Positions 9,017 through 18,986 of a DNA stretch of 64,000 nt are shown piece after piece. Location of the stretch: the NCBI GenBank assembly GCA_000350305.1, contig CP002916.1, positions 620,001 through 684,000 of the forward strand, written 5' to 3'. Both the position numbers and the translations under genes were made by a program. Within the stretch, counting starts at the first letter, position 1, and every line of letters starts with the position of its first letter. Source of the stretch: Thermoplasmatales archaeon BRNA1 (GTDB lineage Archaea > Thermoplasmatota > Thermoplasmata > Methanomassiliicoccales > Methanomethylophilaceae). The notes below the pieces were generated by a model. The model worked only from the letters and a program-made list of their open reading frames with translations. It was not told the DNA's origin and did not search any database.

Positions 9017-9097
9017 TGTTCGGGGGATTGGTTCTTTAATATAAATCTTAAAGTCCGCACGGGGGCGGGATGCCTTACTGTTCCGGCGGTTGTAAGG

Positions 9098-9652
9098 TCA
9101 GGCGGAGAGCCTCATCTTCAGGCCGAGGACGGCGGTCCAGACCATGGTCGCGATGACAAGGAGGGGCTCCCAGACCTCGAACCTCTGGGTCGCCAGCATG
9201 ATGACGGTGAATGCGAGGACTATGACGTCGATCTCCGGATGGTCGCGGTTCCTGTAGTCGACGGCCGACGCCAGCAGGATGGCGATGAACACGAACACGC
9301 CGAATGTGGTGGCGACGGTGTTGTGTATGGTCCCCAGGTCCATGGGGAAGACTCCCACGAGCATGAGGAACACCATGCCTGCGGAGTACGCGATCCCCTC
9401 GGGTTTGGATAGGGGATCCTTCCCGGACATGATGCCTATGCCTACGATGAACCCCATCGCACCGACGAACACGCATCCGCCGTTGAACAGGGCGGCCGCG
9501 ATGCGGTTCTCGGAGATGCCCATGCGGGAGAGGCTGTCCTCTCCGAAAGTCCAGTCCCCGTCGATGGTCGCCGATAAGACCCAGAGCACCGAAAATACGA
9601 TGGGTGCGGTGAGGCAGAGCAATGAACAGATTCTCGGGTTCGGAGCTAGCAC
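9098..9652 (-). CDS. DUF998-family membrane protein
   Basis: About 184 residues with six predicted membrane helices and a DUF998-like pattern: 'LSRMGISENRIAAALFNGG' follows helix 1, and 'GVFPMDLGTIHNTVATTFG' lies in the middle. I chose the GTG at 9652 because a minus-strand TATA box (TTTATACC, about 9668-9675) lies about 20-25 nt upstream and would give a leaderless transcript. An upstream in-frame ATG at 9709 would lie on the far side of that promoter. Function unknown; it acts in the membrane. Confidence 0.75.
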   Translation of the reverse strand: MLAPNPRICSLLCLTAPIVFSVLWVLSATIDGDWTFGEDSLSRMGISENRIAAALFNGGCVFVGAMGFIVGIGIMSGKDPLSKPEGIAYSAGMVFLMLVGVFPMDLGTIHNTVATTFGVFVFIAILLASAVDYRNRDHPEIDVIVLAFTVIMLATQRFEVWEPLLVIATMVWTAVLGLKMRLSA

Positions 9653-9799
9653 GCACCCAATATTGCGACTTCGGTATAAATGATTGGATTTGACCAAGTG
9701 GCCGGGCATCTGTTCGATTCAGAATATATACGATTCACTCCAGAAACCATTAAACATCGATATTTACTGGAGAAAATAGTGAGTCTTACGACCCGTGTC

Positions 9800-10102
9800 A
9801 TGGAAGAGTCGTCGAAGGACTACTCCAATCCTTCGTGCAAACTCGGACGTCTCGTGAAGGACGGGAAGTACCATAGAATCATAAGGGGACTCTTTGAGAC
9901 CGATCCCGACACTCCCGGGGAACTGTTGGCGCAGGCCATCTGTAGTCCGTCGTACCTGTCTTTCGAGTATGCTCTCTCAAGATCCATCGATTGTCGCAGC
10001 GCTCTCTCTGACGTTTCCCCGTTCATAGCGGACAGGAAGAAACTCGAGAACCGGTCTCCAGAGCTGTACGTTCAGGTTGCCGAACGGCTGATATTCCACT
10101 AA
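9800..10102 (+). CDS. Small protein with AbiEi-antitoxin-like winged-helix segment, possibly truncated
   Basis: About 100 residues. The segment 'LGRLVKDGKYHRIIRGLF' followed by 'SPSYLSFEYALS' resembles the winged-helix N-terminal region of AbiEi-type antitoxins, which repress their own toxin operon. The expected C-terminal domain is missing: after 'FEYALS' the sequence diverges and ends within about 45 residues. I prefer ATG 9800 because a TATA-like box (GATATTTACTGG near 9758) precedes it. The frame is open back to 9680, but that ATG lies inside a TATA element. No toxin partner is adjacent. It may be a relic. Confidence 0.5.
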   Translation: MEESSKDYSNPSCKLGRLVKDGKYHRIIRGLFETDPDTPGELLAQAICSPSYLSFEYALSRSIDCRSALSDVSPFIADRKKLENRSPELYVQVAERLIFH

Positions 10103-10127
10103 GACATATGCTGTTAGAGTGAATCAT

Positions 10128-10430
10128 ATGAGAGAAGTCAGGATCGTTGTGAAGAAGGTCTGCTGCCACCGGGATCTGATCGAACTCTACGAGAACCCCA
10201 TCGAGCATGCCTGCGAGATGGAGGCGGGCATGGAGTTCGTCTCCAGGGATGCGAAGAAGCCGGAAGGCATGTGCGATTCCGCCTGGAGGGTCATGGAACC
10301 ATATGTCACCGAGCTCGCCAACGGAGGCGGCAACTTCTTCGGCGGATGGATGAGGAACCCCCGCTCCGCGATGATATCCTGCGACGACGGATTCAGGCCG
10401 GTTTCCTTCTATCTCGAGACTGTCGAGTAA
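10128..10430 (+). CDS. TIGR04076-family protein
   Basis: This 100-residue protein has the TIGR04076 pattern: an N-terminal Cys-Cys-His ('KKVCCHRDL'), 'PEGMCDSAWRVMEPYV', 'NGGGNFFGGW' and a C-terminal 'SCDDGFRPVSFYLE'. The conserved Cys residues suggest metal binding. The family is common in anaerobes and methanogens and has no assigned function. ATG 10128 with a weak AGAG-type leader is preferred over the GTG at 10119. Stop TAA. Confidence 0.75.
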   Translation: MREVRIVVKKVCCHRDLIELYENPIEHACEMEAGMEFVSRDAKKPEGMCDSAWRVMEPYVTELANGGGNFFGGWMRNPRSAMISCDDGFRPVSFYLETVE

Positions 10431-10454
10431 AGACCCAGATGTCTGGAAAAACAA

Positions 10455-10474
10455 ACTACCAGAATAGTGGTAGT
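10455..10474. promoter_or_regulatory. Inverted-repeat operator upstream of the riboflavin operon
   Basis: ACTACCA-GAATAG-TGGTAGT is a perfect inverted repeat with 7-bp arms. It abuts the TATA box CTATATATTTTA (10481-10492) that precedes ribB. Archaeal riboflavin operons can be controlled by RbkR, a DNA-binding riboflavin kinase that recognises palindromes near rib promoters. Assigning this site to RbkR is an inference. Confidence 0.65.
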
Positions 10475-10527
10475 TACCCACTATATATTTTATATTCCAC
10501 CTTTAACGGGACCATAGAGGAAATACC

Positions 10528-12139
<1,612 letters not shown>

Positions 12140-12156
12140 GAATCGGAGGAAGGAAA

Positions 12157-12573
12157 ATGAAAGCATACAAGATCGGAGCCGTTCTGGCAGAGTTCAACTA
12201 CGAGGTCACCATGCTCATGATGGAGAGGGCGAAGGCCGAGGCCGAGTTCCTCGGGGTCGAGATCACCAAGACCATCAAGGTCCCCGGGGTCTTCGACATG
12301 CCCCTGGCCATCAAGAAACTCCTCGAGTGCAAGGACATCGACGCCGTCATCACCCTCGGCGCCGTCATCACCGGAGCCACCAAGCACGACGAGGTCATCA
12401 TGGCGCAGGCATCCCGTCAGATCATGGATCTGGCACTTTCCTATGACAAGCCCGTCGCATTCGGAGTCAACGGACCCGGGATGACCGAGCTCGAGGCGGT
12501 CGACAGGATCGAGAAGGGACGCGACGCGGTGGATTCCGTCGTCAAGCTCCTCCAGAGACTGGACAAGGTCTGA
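12157..12573 (+). CDS. ribH: 6,7-dimethyl-8-ribityllumazine synthase
   Basis: 138 residues. 'VLAEFNYEVTMLMMERAKAE', 'VPGVFDMPLAIKKLL', 'ITLGAVITGATKHDEVI' and 'FGVNGPGMTELEAVDR' are lumazine-synthase landmarks. ATG 12157 is chosen because GGAGGAAGG lies immediately upstream; a GTG at 12136 overlapping the ribC stop is less likely. Last gene of the operon, followed by a strong terminator. Codons around 12429 carry one exact copy of the dispersed 10-mer. Confidence 0.93.
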   Translation: MKAYKIGAVLAEFNYEVTMLMMERAKAEAEFLGVEITKTIKVPGVFDMPLAIKKLLECKDIDAVITLGAVITGATKHDEVIMAQASRQIMDLALSYDKPVAFGVNGPGMTELEAVDRIEKGRDAVDSVVKLLQRLDKV

Positions 12574-12580
12574 TTCTCCA

Positions 12581-12610
12581 GAGGGGGCCCCGCCCCCTCA
12601 TAACCCTTTT
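12581..12610 (+). terminator. Terminator of the riboflavin operon
   Basis: GAGGGGGC-CCC-GCCCCCTC (12581-12599) is an 8-bp perfect GC stem followed by CATAACCCTTTT. It also lies just upstream of the FNT gene promoter. Confidence 0.65.
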
Positions 12611-12635
12611 ATCCGTATTGCGGGTTTTCCGTCAC

Positions 12636-13274
12636 ATGGACGCGTCCCACTATTCCAAGTGCCTCCTCAGGGCGATACTCGCGGGTATGGCCATAGGCAT
12701 GGGCGGATGCGTGTTCATGGCCCTCGTGAACACCGACTACAGATGGGTCGGGGCGGTTCTCTTCTCCATCGGACTGTTCGCCGTGTTCACCTTCGGGTTC
12801 GACCTCTACACCGGGAAGGTGGGGTATGCGGTGGAGAACCCCCCGTCGTACATCGTGGATCTCGTCGTGATAATCCTCGGTAACTTCGTCGGGGCGCTTA
12901 TCACCGGATACATGATCCCCATGTCGGACGCATCCGTAGTCTCCATCGTGGATGCCAGACTAACCGACGACATCGACTTCTTCCGCGTGTTCTGCAAGGG
13001 TGTGTTCTGCGGCATCCTGATGTTCATCGCAGCCGATTACTACAAGACCAGGAAGCAGTACCTGGCCACATTCATCTGTGTCCCGGTCTTCATCCTGGCG
13101 GGATTCGAGCACTCCATCGCGGACATGTTCTACTTCTGCTCCGCGCAGGCCTTCACCTTCGACGCGCTGCTGTTCATCCTCGTCGTGATCCTCGGGAACG
13201 CGGTTGGAGGCATCTTGATCCCCCTGTGCAGGAAGTACATGTACGAGGACGCCCCTGCCAAGTCCGGGAACTGA
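12636..13274 (+). CDS. Formate/nitrite transporter (FNT) family channel
   Basis: 212 residues with about six membrane helices and FNT-family spacing. 'AILAGMAIGMGGCVFMALVN' is helix 1, 'GKVGYAVENPP' lies in the loop, and 'GVFCGILMFIAADYYKTR' and 'GNAVGGILIPLCRKYMY' match the second repeat. FNT proteins are pentameric channels for formate, nitrite or hydrosulfide. ATG 12636 is about 25 nt after a TTTTATCC box, suggesting a leaderless mRNA. Substrate not determinable; formate is plausible given formate-THF ligase elsewhere in the window. Confidence 0.85.
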   Translation: MDASHYSKCLLRAILAGMAIGMGGCVFMALVNTDYRWVGAVLFSIGLFAVFTFGFDLYTGKVGYAVENPPSYIVDLVVIILGNFVGALITGYMIPMSDASVVSIVDARLTDDIDFFRVFCKGVFCGILMFIAADYYKTRKQYLATFICVPVFILAGFEHSIADMFYFCSAQAFTFDALLFILVVILGNAVGGILIPLCRKYMYEDAPAKSGN

Positions 13275-13296
13275 TCGTTTCCGTGCCGGAGGGGAG

Positions 13297-14580
13297 ATGG
13301 GACAGATCATCATACATGTGGATATGGATGCTTTCTATGCGTCCGTGGAGATCCGCGACAATCCCTCCCTGAGAGGCAGGCCCCTGATCATCGGTTCCAT
13401 GCCCGACGAGAGGGGAGTGGTCTCCACCTGCAGCTATGAGGCGAGGGAGTTCGGGGTACGTTCGGGCATGAACATCAAGGAGGCCTACCGTCTCTGTCCC
13501 GACGGGGTGTACAAGCACCCGGATTTCTACAAGTACATGGAGGTCTCCCGGAAGCTTCACGAGATATGGGACCCGTATGCATCCTCATCGGAACCGGTGG
13601 CTCTCGACGATACGTATCTCGACGTAACCGAGACCGCTGGCACTTTTGAGAAGGCGAGGGAGATCGCCCGCCTGATCAAGGAGAGGACGTTCAAGGAGAT
13701 GGGCCTAACCTGCTCGGTGGGATTGGCTTATTCGAAGGCTGCCGCCAAAATCGCGAGCGAGGAGATGAAGCCCGACGGGTACTTCGAGATCCTCACTCCC
13801 GGGGAGTATGTGGATCTAATCTCCAGCCGCGATGTGAGGGTGCTCTTCTCGGTGGGCCCCAAGACCGCGGAGAGGCTGAACTCGATCGATATTTTCACCG
13901 TCGGCGACCTCAGAGAGAGGGCGGATGATGTGGAATCGCTCCTGGGGGCCCACGGCAGGTTCCTCGCGGACCTGGCTTCCGGGATCGATGACAGGAAGGT
14001 CGAGGCCTACGATCCGCGCGAGGCCAAATCCGTCAGCCGCGAGATGACCTTCCAGAAGGACGTGTCCGATACCCGTCTCATCGCCGATGTCATGCTCCTC
14101 CTGGCCATGAGTGTCGAGGAACGTGCCAGACGTCACGGATTGCATGGCACGGGAGTGTCCATTAAGGTCACATTCTCCGATATGAAGAGCATCACCCGCT
14201 CCAGGACGGTCCCCTCCTGCGAGACCGCGGTCGAGATACATTCGGAAGCCGTTAAACTCCTGGATGGGGTGAAGAAGAGGCCGGTGAGGCTGATAGGTGT
14301 GGGGATCTTCAACCTCTCTGAGAAGAGGGTCCGCCAGTCCACATTGGACGACCTCGGGGACTCGGAGGAAGGGAACGGACTCCGGGAGAAACTCAAGAGG
14401 ATGCATTCCCGCTACCGCTTTGATTTCGTGAAGCATATGGATAAGATCTACAGGGTGGACAGTCTCCACGGCATCGTGGAACACATGAGGATCCAGAGTG
14501 TCCGCAGGAGACAATCGGTAAAAGTTGTTGCCGTGCCCGAAGAACACGGAGTTAGCCGACGAATTACTTACATGGCTTGA
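13297..14580 (+). CDS. dinB: Y-family DNA polymerase IV (translesion)
   Basis: 427 residues, longer than the usual ~350. The palm opens with 'HVDMDAFYASVEI' (D9). The fingers motif 'STCSYEAREFGVRSGM' and the thumb HhH 'LFSVGPKTAERLNSIDIFTV' follow, then a little-finger domain. The second catalytic cluster reads 'ALDDTYLDV' at residues 102-110, so the usual Asp-Glu pair of the SIDEAYLD motif is Asp104-Asp105. The C-terminal extension after about residue 360 is basic and unlike the PIP-box tail I would expect. Role: lesion bypass with low fidelity. Start ATG at 13297 follows a GGAGGGGAG leader. Confidence 0.92.
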   Translation: MGQIIIHVDMDAFYASVEIRDNPSLRGRPLIIGSMPDERGVVSTCSYEAREFGVRSGMNIKEAYRLCPDGVYKHPDFYKYMEVSRKLHEIWDPYASSSEPVALDDTYLDVTETAGTFEKAREIARLIKERTFKEMGLTCSVGLAYSKAAAKIASEEMKPDGYFEILTPGEYVDLISSRDVRVLFSVGPKTAERLNSIDIFTVGDLRERADDVESLLGAHGRFLADLASGIDDRKVEAYDPREAKSVSREMTFQKDVSDTRLIADVMLLLAMSVEERARRHGLHGTGVSIKVTFSDMKSITRSRTVPSCETAVEIHSEAVKLLDGVKKRPVRLIGVGIFNLSEKRVRQSTLDDLGDSEEGNGLREKLKRMHSRYRFDFVKHMDKIYRVDSLHGIVEHMRIQSVRRRQSVKVVAVPEEHGVSRRITYMA

Positions 14581-14936
14581 TGGGAAGGTTAGGGTGCTGG
14601 GAGAAAGACCGGAGAAACAGAAGGAATAGGACGTTAGGGCCGGTAAATCCCCTCCCGTCGGTCTCACAGGCCGAACTTCTCGCGGCTGAACTCGGAAAGT
14701 CCGCCCATCTTTCTTACGGGGCGGTTCTCTCAATCGTGCGCCTGTCAGGATCCACATGAGTTGTTTTGTCAAGCCTTGCTTCATAGTGGTCCTCGTTCAC
14801 CTGTGAAGTACTGCTTCATGCTTTCGTTAACTATCGCATCCCTAGGAAGGGTAATGGCCGTTCGGATTTGTATCGGGATAGGATGTATCTGTCGGAAAAG
14901 GTAAACCCGGCCGGGGGAATGGCCGGGTAAGAGGTT
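14581..14936. other. 356-nt gap without a recognised gene
   Basis: I looked for RNase P RNA, SRP RNA, tRNA and C/D-box signatures and found none convincing. On the minus strand a short frame encodes 'RKMGGLSEFSREKFGL' ending at TGA (about 14670-14729). It reads like the C-terminus of a lost protein and has no start. The right end holds the mscS terminator hairpin. Confidence 0.4.
14906..14927 (-). terminator. Terminator of the mscS gene
   Basis: CCCGGCC-(8 nt)-GGCCGGG is a perfect 7-bp stem. Read on the minus strand it follows the mscS stop and is succeeded by a T-rich stretch (GTTTACCTTTTCC). Confidence 0.55.
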
Positions 14937-16064
14937 TCAGTCGTTTGAGGCTTCGATGTCCTTGGAGGCTTCCTGCTGCTCCTTGACGAAGACATCGGCC
15001 TTCTTCTGGGTCCTGGCGCTGTTGGAGAACTCCCCCCTCTCGGAGTTGTCCATGTGGACGACCAGCTGGTCGAACGGGATGTTGATTCCGATCTCGTTTG
15101 CCATGATGTAGACTTCCCTGTTCAGGGCCCTCCTGGCGGGGAAGTAGTCCTCTTCCTTGCAGAGCGCATGGAACATGAGGTCGACGGAGCTGGCGGACAT
15201 GGCCTCAACTCCCTTGTAGAAGGGACCCTCCACGAAGATGGGCTCCCTCTGCATGATCTTGGGGATGTACTCCTTGATCTTCAGCTCGGTCTCGATGAGG
15301 TTGGCCTCGTAGGGGATGCACAGGGTGCTCGATACCAGGGAGAGGTCCTGGCTCTTGTTGATGACCTCGGAGATGTGGCTGTTGTTGATGTACTTGATGT
15401 TACCGCCGGTGTCCACGATCTTGGTGGTGCGGATCCCGATCTCCTCGACGGTACCCCTCCAGGAGTTGACCACGATGACGTCGCCGACCTTGTACTCGCC
15501 GTCGAAGACGATGAACATACCGGCTATGATGTCCGCGATCAGACTCTGGGCCCCGAGACCGATGATGAGTCCCAAGATACCGGCGCTGACGAGCAGGGTG
15601 CGGGTGTCCGCTCCCCAGGCGGTGAGGATGAACAGGATGGCGATGATGAAGATCGCGTACCTGGTGAAGCTGATCATCAGCTTGGCAGCGGTCCTGAAGC
15701 TGGTCTTGTCCCCGATGAACCTCTGGAGGAACTTAAGGCCGATGAACAGGATGGCAGCCACGAACAGGATCTGGCAGGACCTTATGATGTGGGGTATCTG
15801 CTGGTTGGTCCAGTCGAGGTACTTGTTGTCGATGCTCCCGGGGTCGTAGTCGGTGGCGGCTCCGAAGAACTCGTCGTCGTAGGCGATTCCGATGATGGTC
15901 ATCACGGCCAGGAAGGTCAGGAATATCGCCAGGATTATGAGCTCGTGGCTGAGCACGATCGGCTTCCTTTCCTTCTTGGGCCTGGGCTGTTTCTGTTTGG
16001 GTTCCCTGGGAGGTGCCTGTGCGCCCTCCTGGGCTTCCGTTTCTTTCTTCTCGAACAGTTTCAT
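14937..16064 (-). CDS. MscS-family mechanosensitive channel
   Basis: 375 residues. A Lys/Pro-rich cytoplasmic N-terminus precedes four membrane helices (near residues 42-62, 95-115, 135-155 and 160-195). The last is the pore helix with Gly/Ala-rich 'SAGILGLIIGLGAQSLIADI'. A beta domain with 'GEYKVGDVIVVNSWRGTVEE' follows, then an alpha/beta C-terminal domain. It relieves osmotic pressure as a tension-gated channel. It lies 30 nt downstream of the FN3-like surface protein gene on the same strand, so the two may be cotranscribed. Confidence 0.92.
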   Translation of the reverse strand: MKLFEKKETEAQEGAQAPPREPKQKQPRPKKERKPIVLSHELIILAIFLTFLAVMTIIGIAYDDEFFGAATDYDPGSIDNKYLDWTNQQIPHIIRSCQILFVAAILFIGLKFLQRFIGDKTSFRTAAKLMISFTRYAIFIIAILFILTAWGADTRTLLVSAGILGLIIGLGAQSLIADIIAGMFIVFDGEYKVGDVIVVNSWRGTVEEIGIRTTKIVDTGGNIKYINNSHISEVINKSQDLSLVSSTLCIPYEANLIETELKIKEYIPKIMQREPIFVEGPFYKGVEAMSASSVDLMFHALCKEEDYFPARRALNREVYIMANEIGINIPFDQLVVHMDNSERGEFSNSARTQKKADVFVKEQQEASKDIEASND

Positions 16065-16094
16065 TCTTTTCCCCCTTTGGGTGTTTTAAGATGT

Positions 16095-18395
16095 TTAGGC
16101 TTGGTTGGTGAATTCGTAATACGGGCTCTGGGAATCCATCAGATCGATCTCATCGCCATTGGAGATGAGCTTGATGTATACCCTGTACAAATCTCCGCCG
16201 AGCACGAGGTCCTGACTGAACGACTCGGATGTAACGGTGAATTCATCCACAAACTCTTCCTGTCCCGTGGTGTCGGAGTAAGAGAATATCTTGACGCGGA
16301 CGACATCGCCGTCCATGAATCCGTTGACCGTTCCGCCGATGGTGACATCGTCGGATCCGCCTTCGTAGGAGACATCGAGTTCCGACGGCTGCTGTGTGTA
16401 GTCGAATGTGCTCGCGGTCCATTGTCCTACCTCATCTGCTCCGTCGTAGAGGTGGAAGGTGTACGAGGTGATGGGTTCCAATCCGGTCACCGTTCCGCCG
16501 TATACGTTGCTGGGCATTGTCGCATCGACGGGATCGCCGTTGCCGTTGGTGACGACCACGGAGGCGGCAGACGTCGGAGTGTACGAGAGGCTGTAGTTTA
16601 TCGATGTAAGTCCGCTTGTCGAGTTGAACGACATGGGGTCGGTGGACACCTCTTCGTATTCGTTCGCAAGCAGATCTCCGGGCTCTCCCTGATACTCGTA
16701 GACGACATGGAGCCTGTATGTGGTTCCAGGGTTCAGACCGACCGCGGTATGGTTGGTGACGGTCGGGGAATTGAGGTTGAATATGCAGGACTCGACGGTC
16801 TGCTCATAGGTCGAAACGGAGCCAATCAATTCGTTCACAAGGACCTGGACATTGTCGCCCGCCAGATAGTCCGGGGCATTTACGGAGTATGTGATCGAAG
16901 AGCTCGTATGGCCGCTGACCGTGAGGGTCACTTCGGATTCTTCCAGGTTGACGGTATCCACGTCTGTGGTGTAGACGGTGTTGCCGCCGTCGGTGAATGT
17001 GAAGGTGTAGGTTCCGCTGGGTTCCAGATCGTAGATCCATCCGTTGAGGTCCCCGCTTGAGAAAACCGTCTGTCCCATTGACGAGACGGATACGGACGTC
17101 TCCCCGTCCGGGACGTAATCGAGACGGTAGTTGATGGTGGTGTAACCGGATTGGGATTCCATTCCGGAAGTCTCGAACTCGACATAGTCGCTGTCGAGCA
17201 GGCTGTAATCTGTTCCGTTCACGGTGCAGACCACGTAGAGCCTGTATCCGGTTTCGGGCGAGAGGCCGGAGACGATCTTCTTTTCGATCTCCGCGGTTAC
17301 CACGGAGAATTCGTCTATCACGGTTCCAGAGAGGTCGGTCACCCTGACCGTGACGTTGTCTCCCGTGTAGAATCCGTTGATGGTGCCCGAGTACGCAACG
17401 TAGTTGGCCCCCGCACATTGGGTGATCGTGGCGACAGTCGCGGGAGGTCCGGACGTCGACACCATTTCGGACCAGAGGGTGTCCGTGCCGTCGGTGATAG
17501 AGAAGTAGCATTTGGATCCGGGCGCCAATCCGGTGATCTGTCCGCTCGAAGTGGGCTCCGTCATGGCTTCGTTGAGCAGTTCGGTCCCGTTTTCGCTGAA
17601 TGCCGAGAGGACGAGTCCCGTGTACTCCTCGAAGTCTTCGACTTCCAGGAAGTAGTTGATCAGGGACAGCCCGGGCCTGTACTCGAAGCTGAGGCTCAGG
17701 TCCTTTCCCGCGGCGAGGGTGGCTATCTCCTTGCTTGCTAGGACATACAGCGCAGGTGTTCCGGACCGTACCTCAAGTACGTAGCTATTACCCGGTTTCA
17801 GATTGTCGATGGACCCGGAGTTCTCCCCGTTCATGGCCTCCACACTGTAGACCTCGTTGAGGCCGTCCATGAGGACGATGCGGATGTTCTCCCCCTCGAA
17901 GTCGGAGATGTAGATCTCGTAGCCGATGAAGTCCGATCCGGATACCAGTTTGGAGAAATCCACGGACACGTCTGCGTCGGTGACGGCCGGGACGATGACC
18001 GAGGACACCACGACCAGAGCCACGAATGTGGTGGCGACGGTCCCCACGGTGGCGGCGGTGGATGCGGCCGCGGTCGTGGCGGCGGTCGAGGTTGCCGCAG
18101 TGGTCGTCGCTGCGGTGGTGGAGGCACCGGTGGTCGCCCCGGTGGAAGCGGAGGAACTCATGGAGTTGACAATGTCGTTGCCGTCCACCTCCGGCTCCAT
18201 GTTCCTCTGGGGGGAGGACGAGGAGACGGTGGTGGACCTCATCGGTCTCCCGGCGATCTGGTCCTCTGTGTACGAGTCGGCCCTGAAGTCCCTGAGGTTG
18301 TTGTACTCCGCGCTCTGGACGTCCACGTACTGCTGGCTCTCGCGGACCCCGTCGGAGTTCTGCTCGCTGGAGAAGTTCTGGTCCTCCCCGCTCAC
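16095..18395 (-). CDS. Large membrane-anchored surface protein with FN3-like repeats
   Basis: This 766-residue protein starts at GTG 18395, with GGAGGT about 8 nt upstream. Residues 1-80 are acidic and polar. An Ala/Thr low-complexity stretch (about 83-117) leads into one membrane helix ('VATTFVALVVVSSVIVPAV', about 120-138). The rest is at least six tandem beta-sandwich-like units of about 90-100 residues with recurring 'GLxPGxxYxLxV' and 'Y-T-F-T/H' strands typical of fibronectin-III folds. There is no cleavable signal, so topology is probably type II with repeats outside. It could be a host- or cell-contact adhesin. Stop TAA. Function not assigned. Confidence 0.75.
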   Translation of the reverse strand: MSGEDQNFSSEQNSDGVRESQQYVDVQSAEYNNLRDFRADSYTEDQIAGRPMRSTTVSSSSPQRNMEPEVDGNDIVNSMSSSASTGATTGASTTAATTTAATSTAATTAAASTAATVGTVATTFVALVVVSSVIVPAVTDADVSVDFSKLVSGSDFIGYEIYISDFEGENIRIVLMDGLNEVYSVEAMNGENSGSIDNLKPGNSYVLEVRSGTPALYVLASKEIATLAAGKDLSLSFEYRPGLSLINYFLEVEDFEEYTGLVLSAFSENGTELLNEAMTEPTSSGQITGLAPGSKCYFSITDGTDTLWSEMVSTSGPPATVATITQCAGANYVAYSGTINGFYTGDNVTVRVTDLSGTVIDEFSVVTAEIEKKIVSGLSPETGYRLYVVCTVNGTDYSLLDSDYVEFETSGMESQSGYTTINYRLDYVPDGETSVSVSSMGQTVFSSGDLNGWIYDLEPSGTYTFTFTDGGNTVYTTDVDTVNLEESEVTLTVSGHTSSSITYSVNAPDYLAGDNVQVLVNELIGSVSTYEQTVESCIFNLNSPTVTNHTAVGLNPGTTYRLHVVYEYQGEPGDLLANEYEEVSTDPMSFNSTSGLTSINYSLSYTPTSAASVVVTNGNGDPVDATMPSNVYGGTVTGLEPITSYTFHLYDGADEVGQWTASTFDYTQQPSELDVSYEGGSDDVTIGGTVNGFMDGDVVRVKIFSYSDTTGQEEFVDEFTVTSESFSQDLVLGGDLYRVYIKLISNGDEIDLMDSQSPYYEFTNQA

Positions 18396-18584
18396 GAGAG
18401 CACCTCCGCGGAGGCATCGGTATGCGACACTGATGTCGAAGAATCAGAGTTGTTGCTGACAAATCCGACCGATGCCAAGTTATTACCTGCGGAGTGAACC
18501 CCTGTTCCCCCTAATAAAATATCGTCCTATCGTGCGCGACATGAGTCTAACTCGGCAACTGGACGGGTGACGCGGTCGGGACGG

Positions 18585-18852
18585 TTAGTCTGTCGGGCTT
18601 TTCCGGAGCGCTCTGAACCTTTCGTTCGCAGCCGACGGGTCGACGCCGGAAATCTCGGACACGCTGTTCTCCTCGAGGAAGCAAGCTCCGTACAGTGGCA
18701 GACGGACCGCTCCGTTGTCATCCGTGAATATGTTCCCGTCCGCCAGTTTGATGCCGGTACGTCTCCTGTTCTTCTCCTTTAGCAGGATGTTCAGGGATTT
18801 GGACCGTTTGTCCTTGCCGGATTTCACTTCTAGGAGATTTATCCGTCCTTCG
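18585..18852 (-). pseudogene. C-terminal remnant of a DUF4143 AAA ATPase
   Basis: Only the C-terminal part of the DUF4143 (restriction-endonuclease-like) domain remains: 'INLLEVKSGKDKRSKSLNIL' (the E-V-K motif) to 'PLYGACFLEEN'. The AAA module and the middle of the protein are absent. Upstream the coding sequence gives way at about 18850 to a TATA box and two direct repeats with a 33-bp period, as if the gene body had been deleted between its promoter and its last ~85 codons. The frame is still open from 18959, but those residues are translated repeats. Stop TAA. Confidence 0.75.
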
Positions 18853-18859
18853 GTATATA

Positions 18860-18905
18860 AATTGCAACAAATAAGGGGGAACTTTTGAACAAAATTGCAA
18901 CAAAT
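18860..18905. repeat. Direct repeat AATTGCAACAAAT x2, 33-bp period
   Basis: Copies at 18860-18872 and 18893-18905 are identical over 13 nt and start exactly 33 bp apart. On the minus strand they read ATTTGTTGCAATT and lie just upstream of a TTTATATACC box, so they may have been operator sites of the truncated ATPase gene. A copy of the dispersed GTGCCAGA motif lies at 18944. Confidence 0.7.
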
Positions 18906-18986
18906 GGGCATAATAGAATGAGGTCGGAACGAACAAACCGTCAGTGCCAGATCATGCAATTTCGGCAGATGCCGACACGCGTCGGA

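Noticed and set aside
14581-14936. Possible RNase P or SRP RNA (contains GGAAAGTCCGCCC and several stems)
   Set aside because: The other conserved regions of archaeal RNase P RNA (ACAGAA-type and GGTAAGG-type elements in order) and the SRP helix 8 motif are missing, so no RNA gene is called.
15054-17060. Very long open frames antisense to mscS and the FN3-like gene
   Set aside because: Low-complexity Asp/Gly/Val-rich translations with no family similarity; they are by-products of high GC opposite real genes. The same holds for other long antisense frames across the window.
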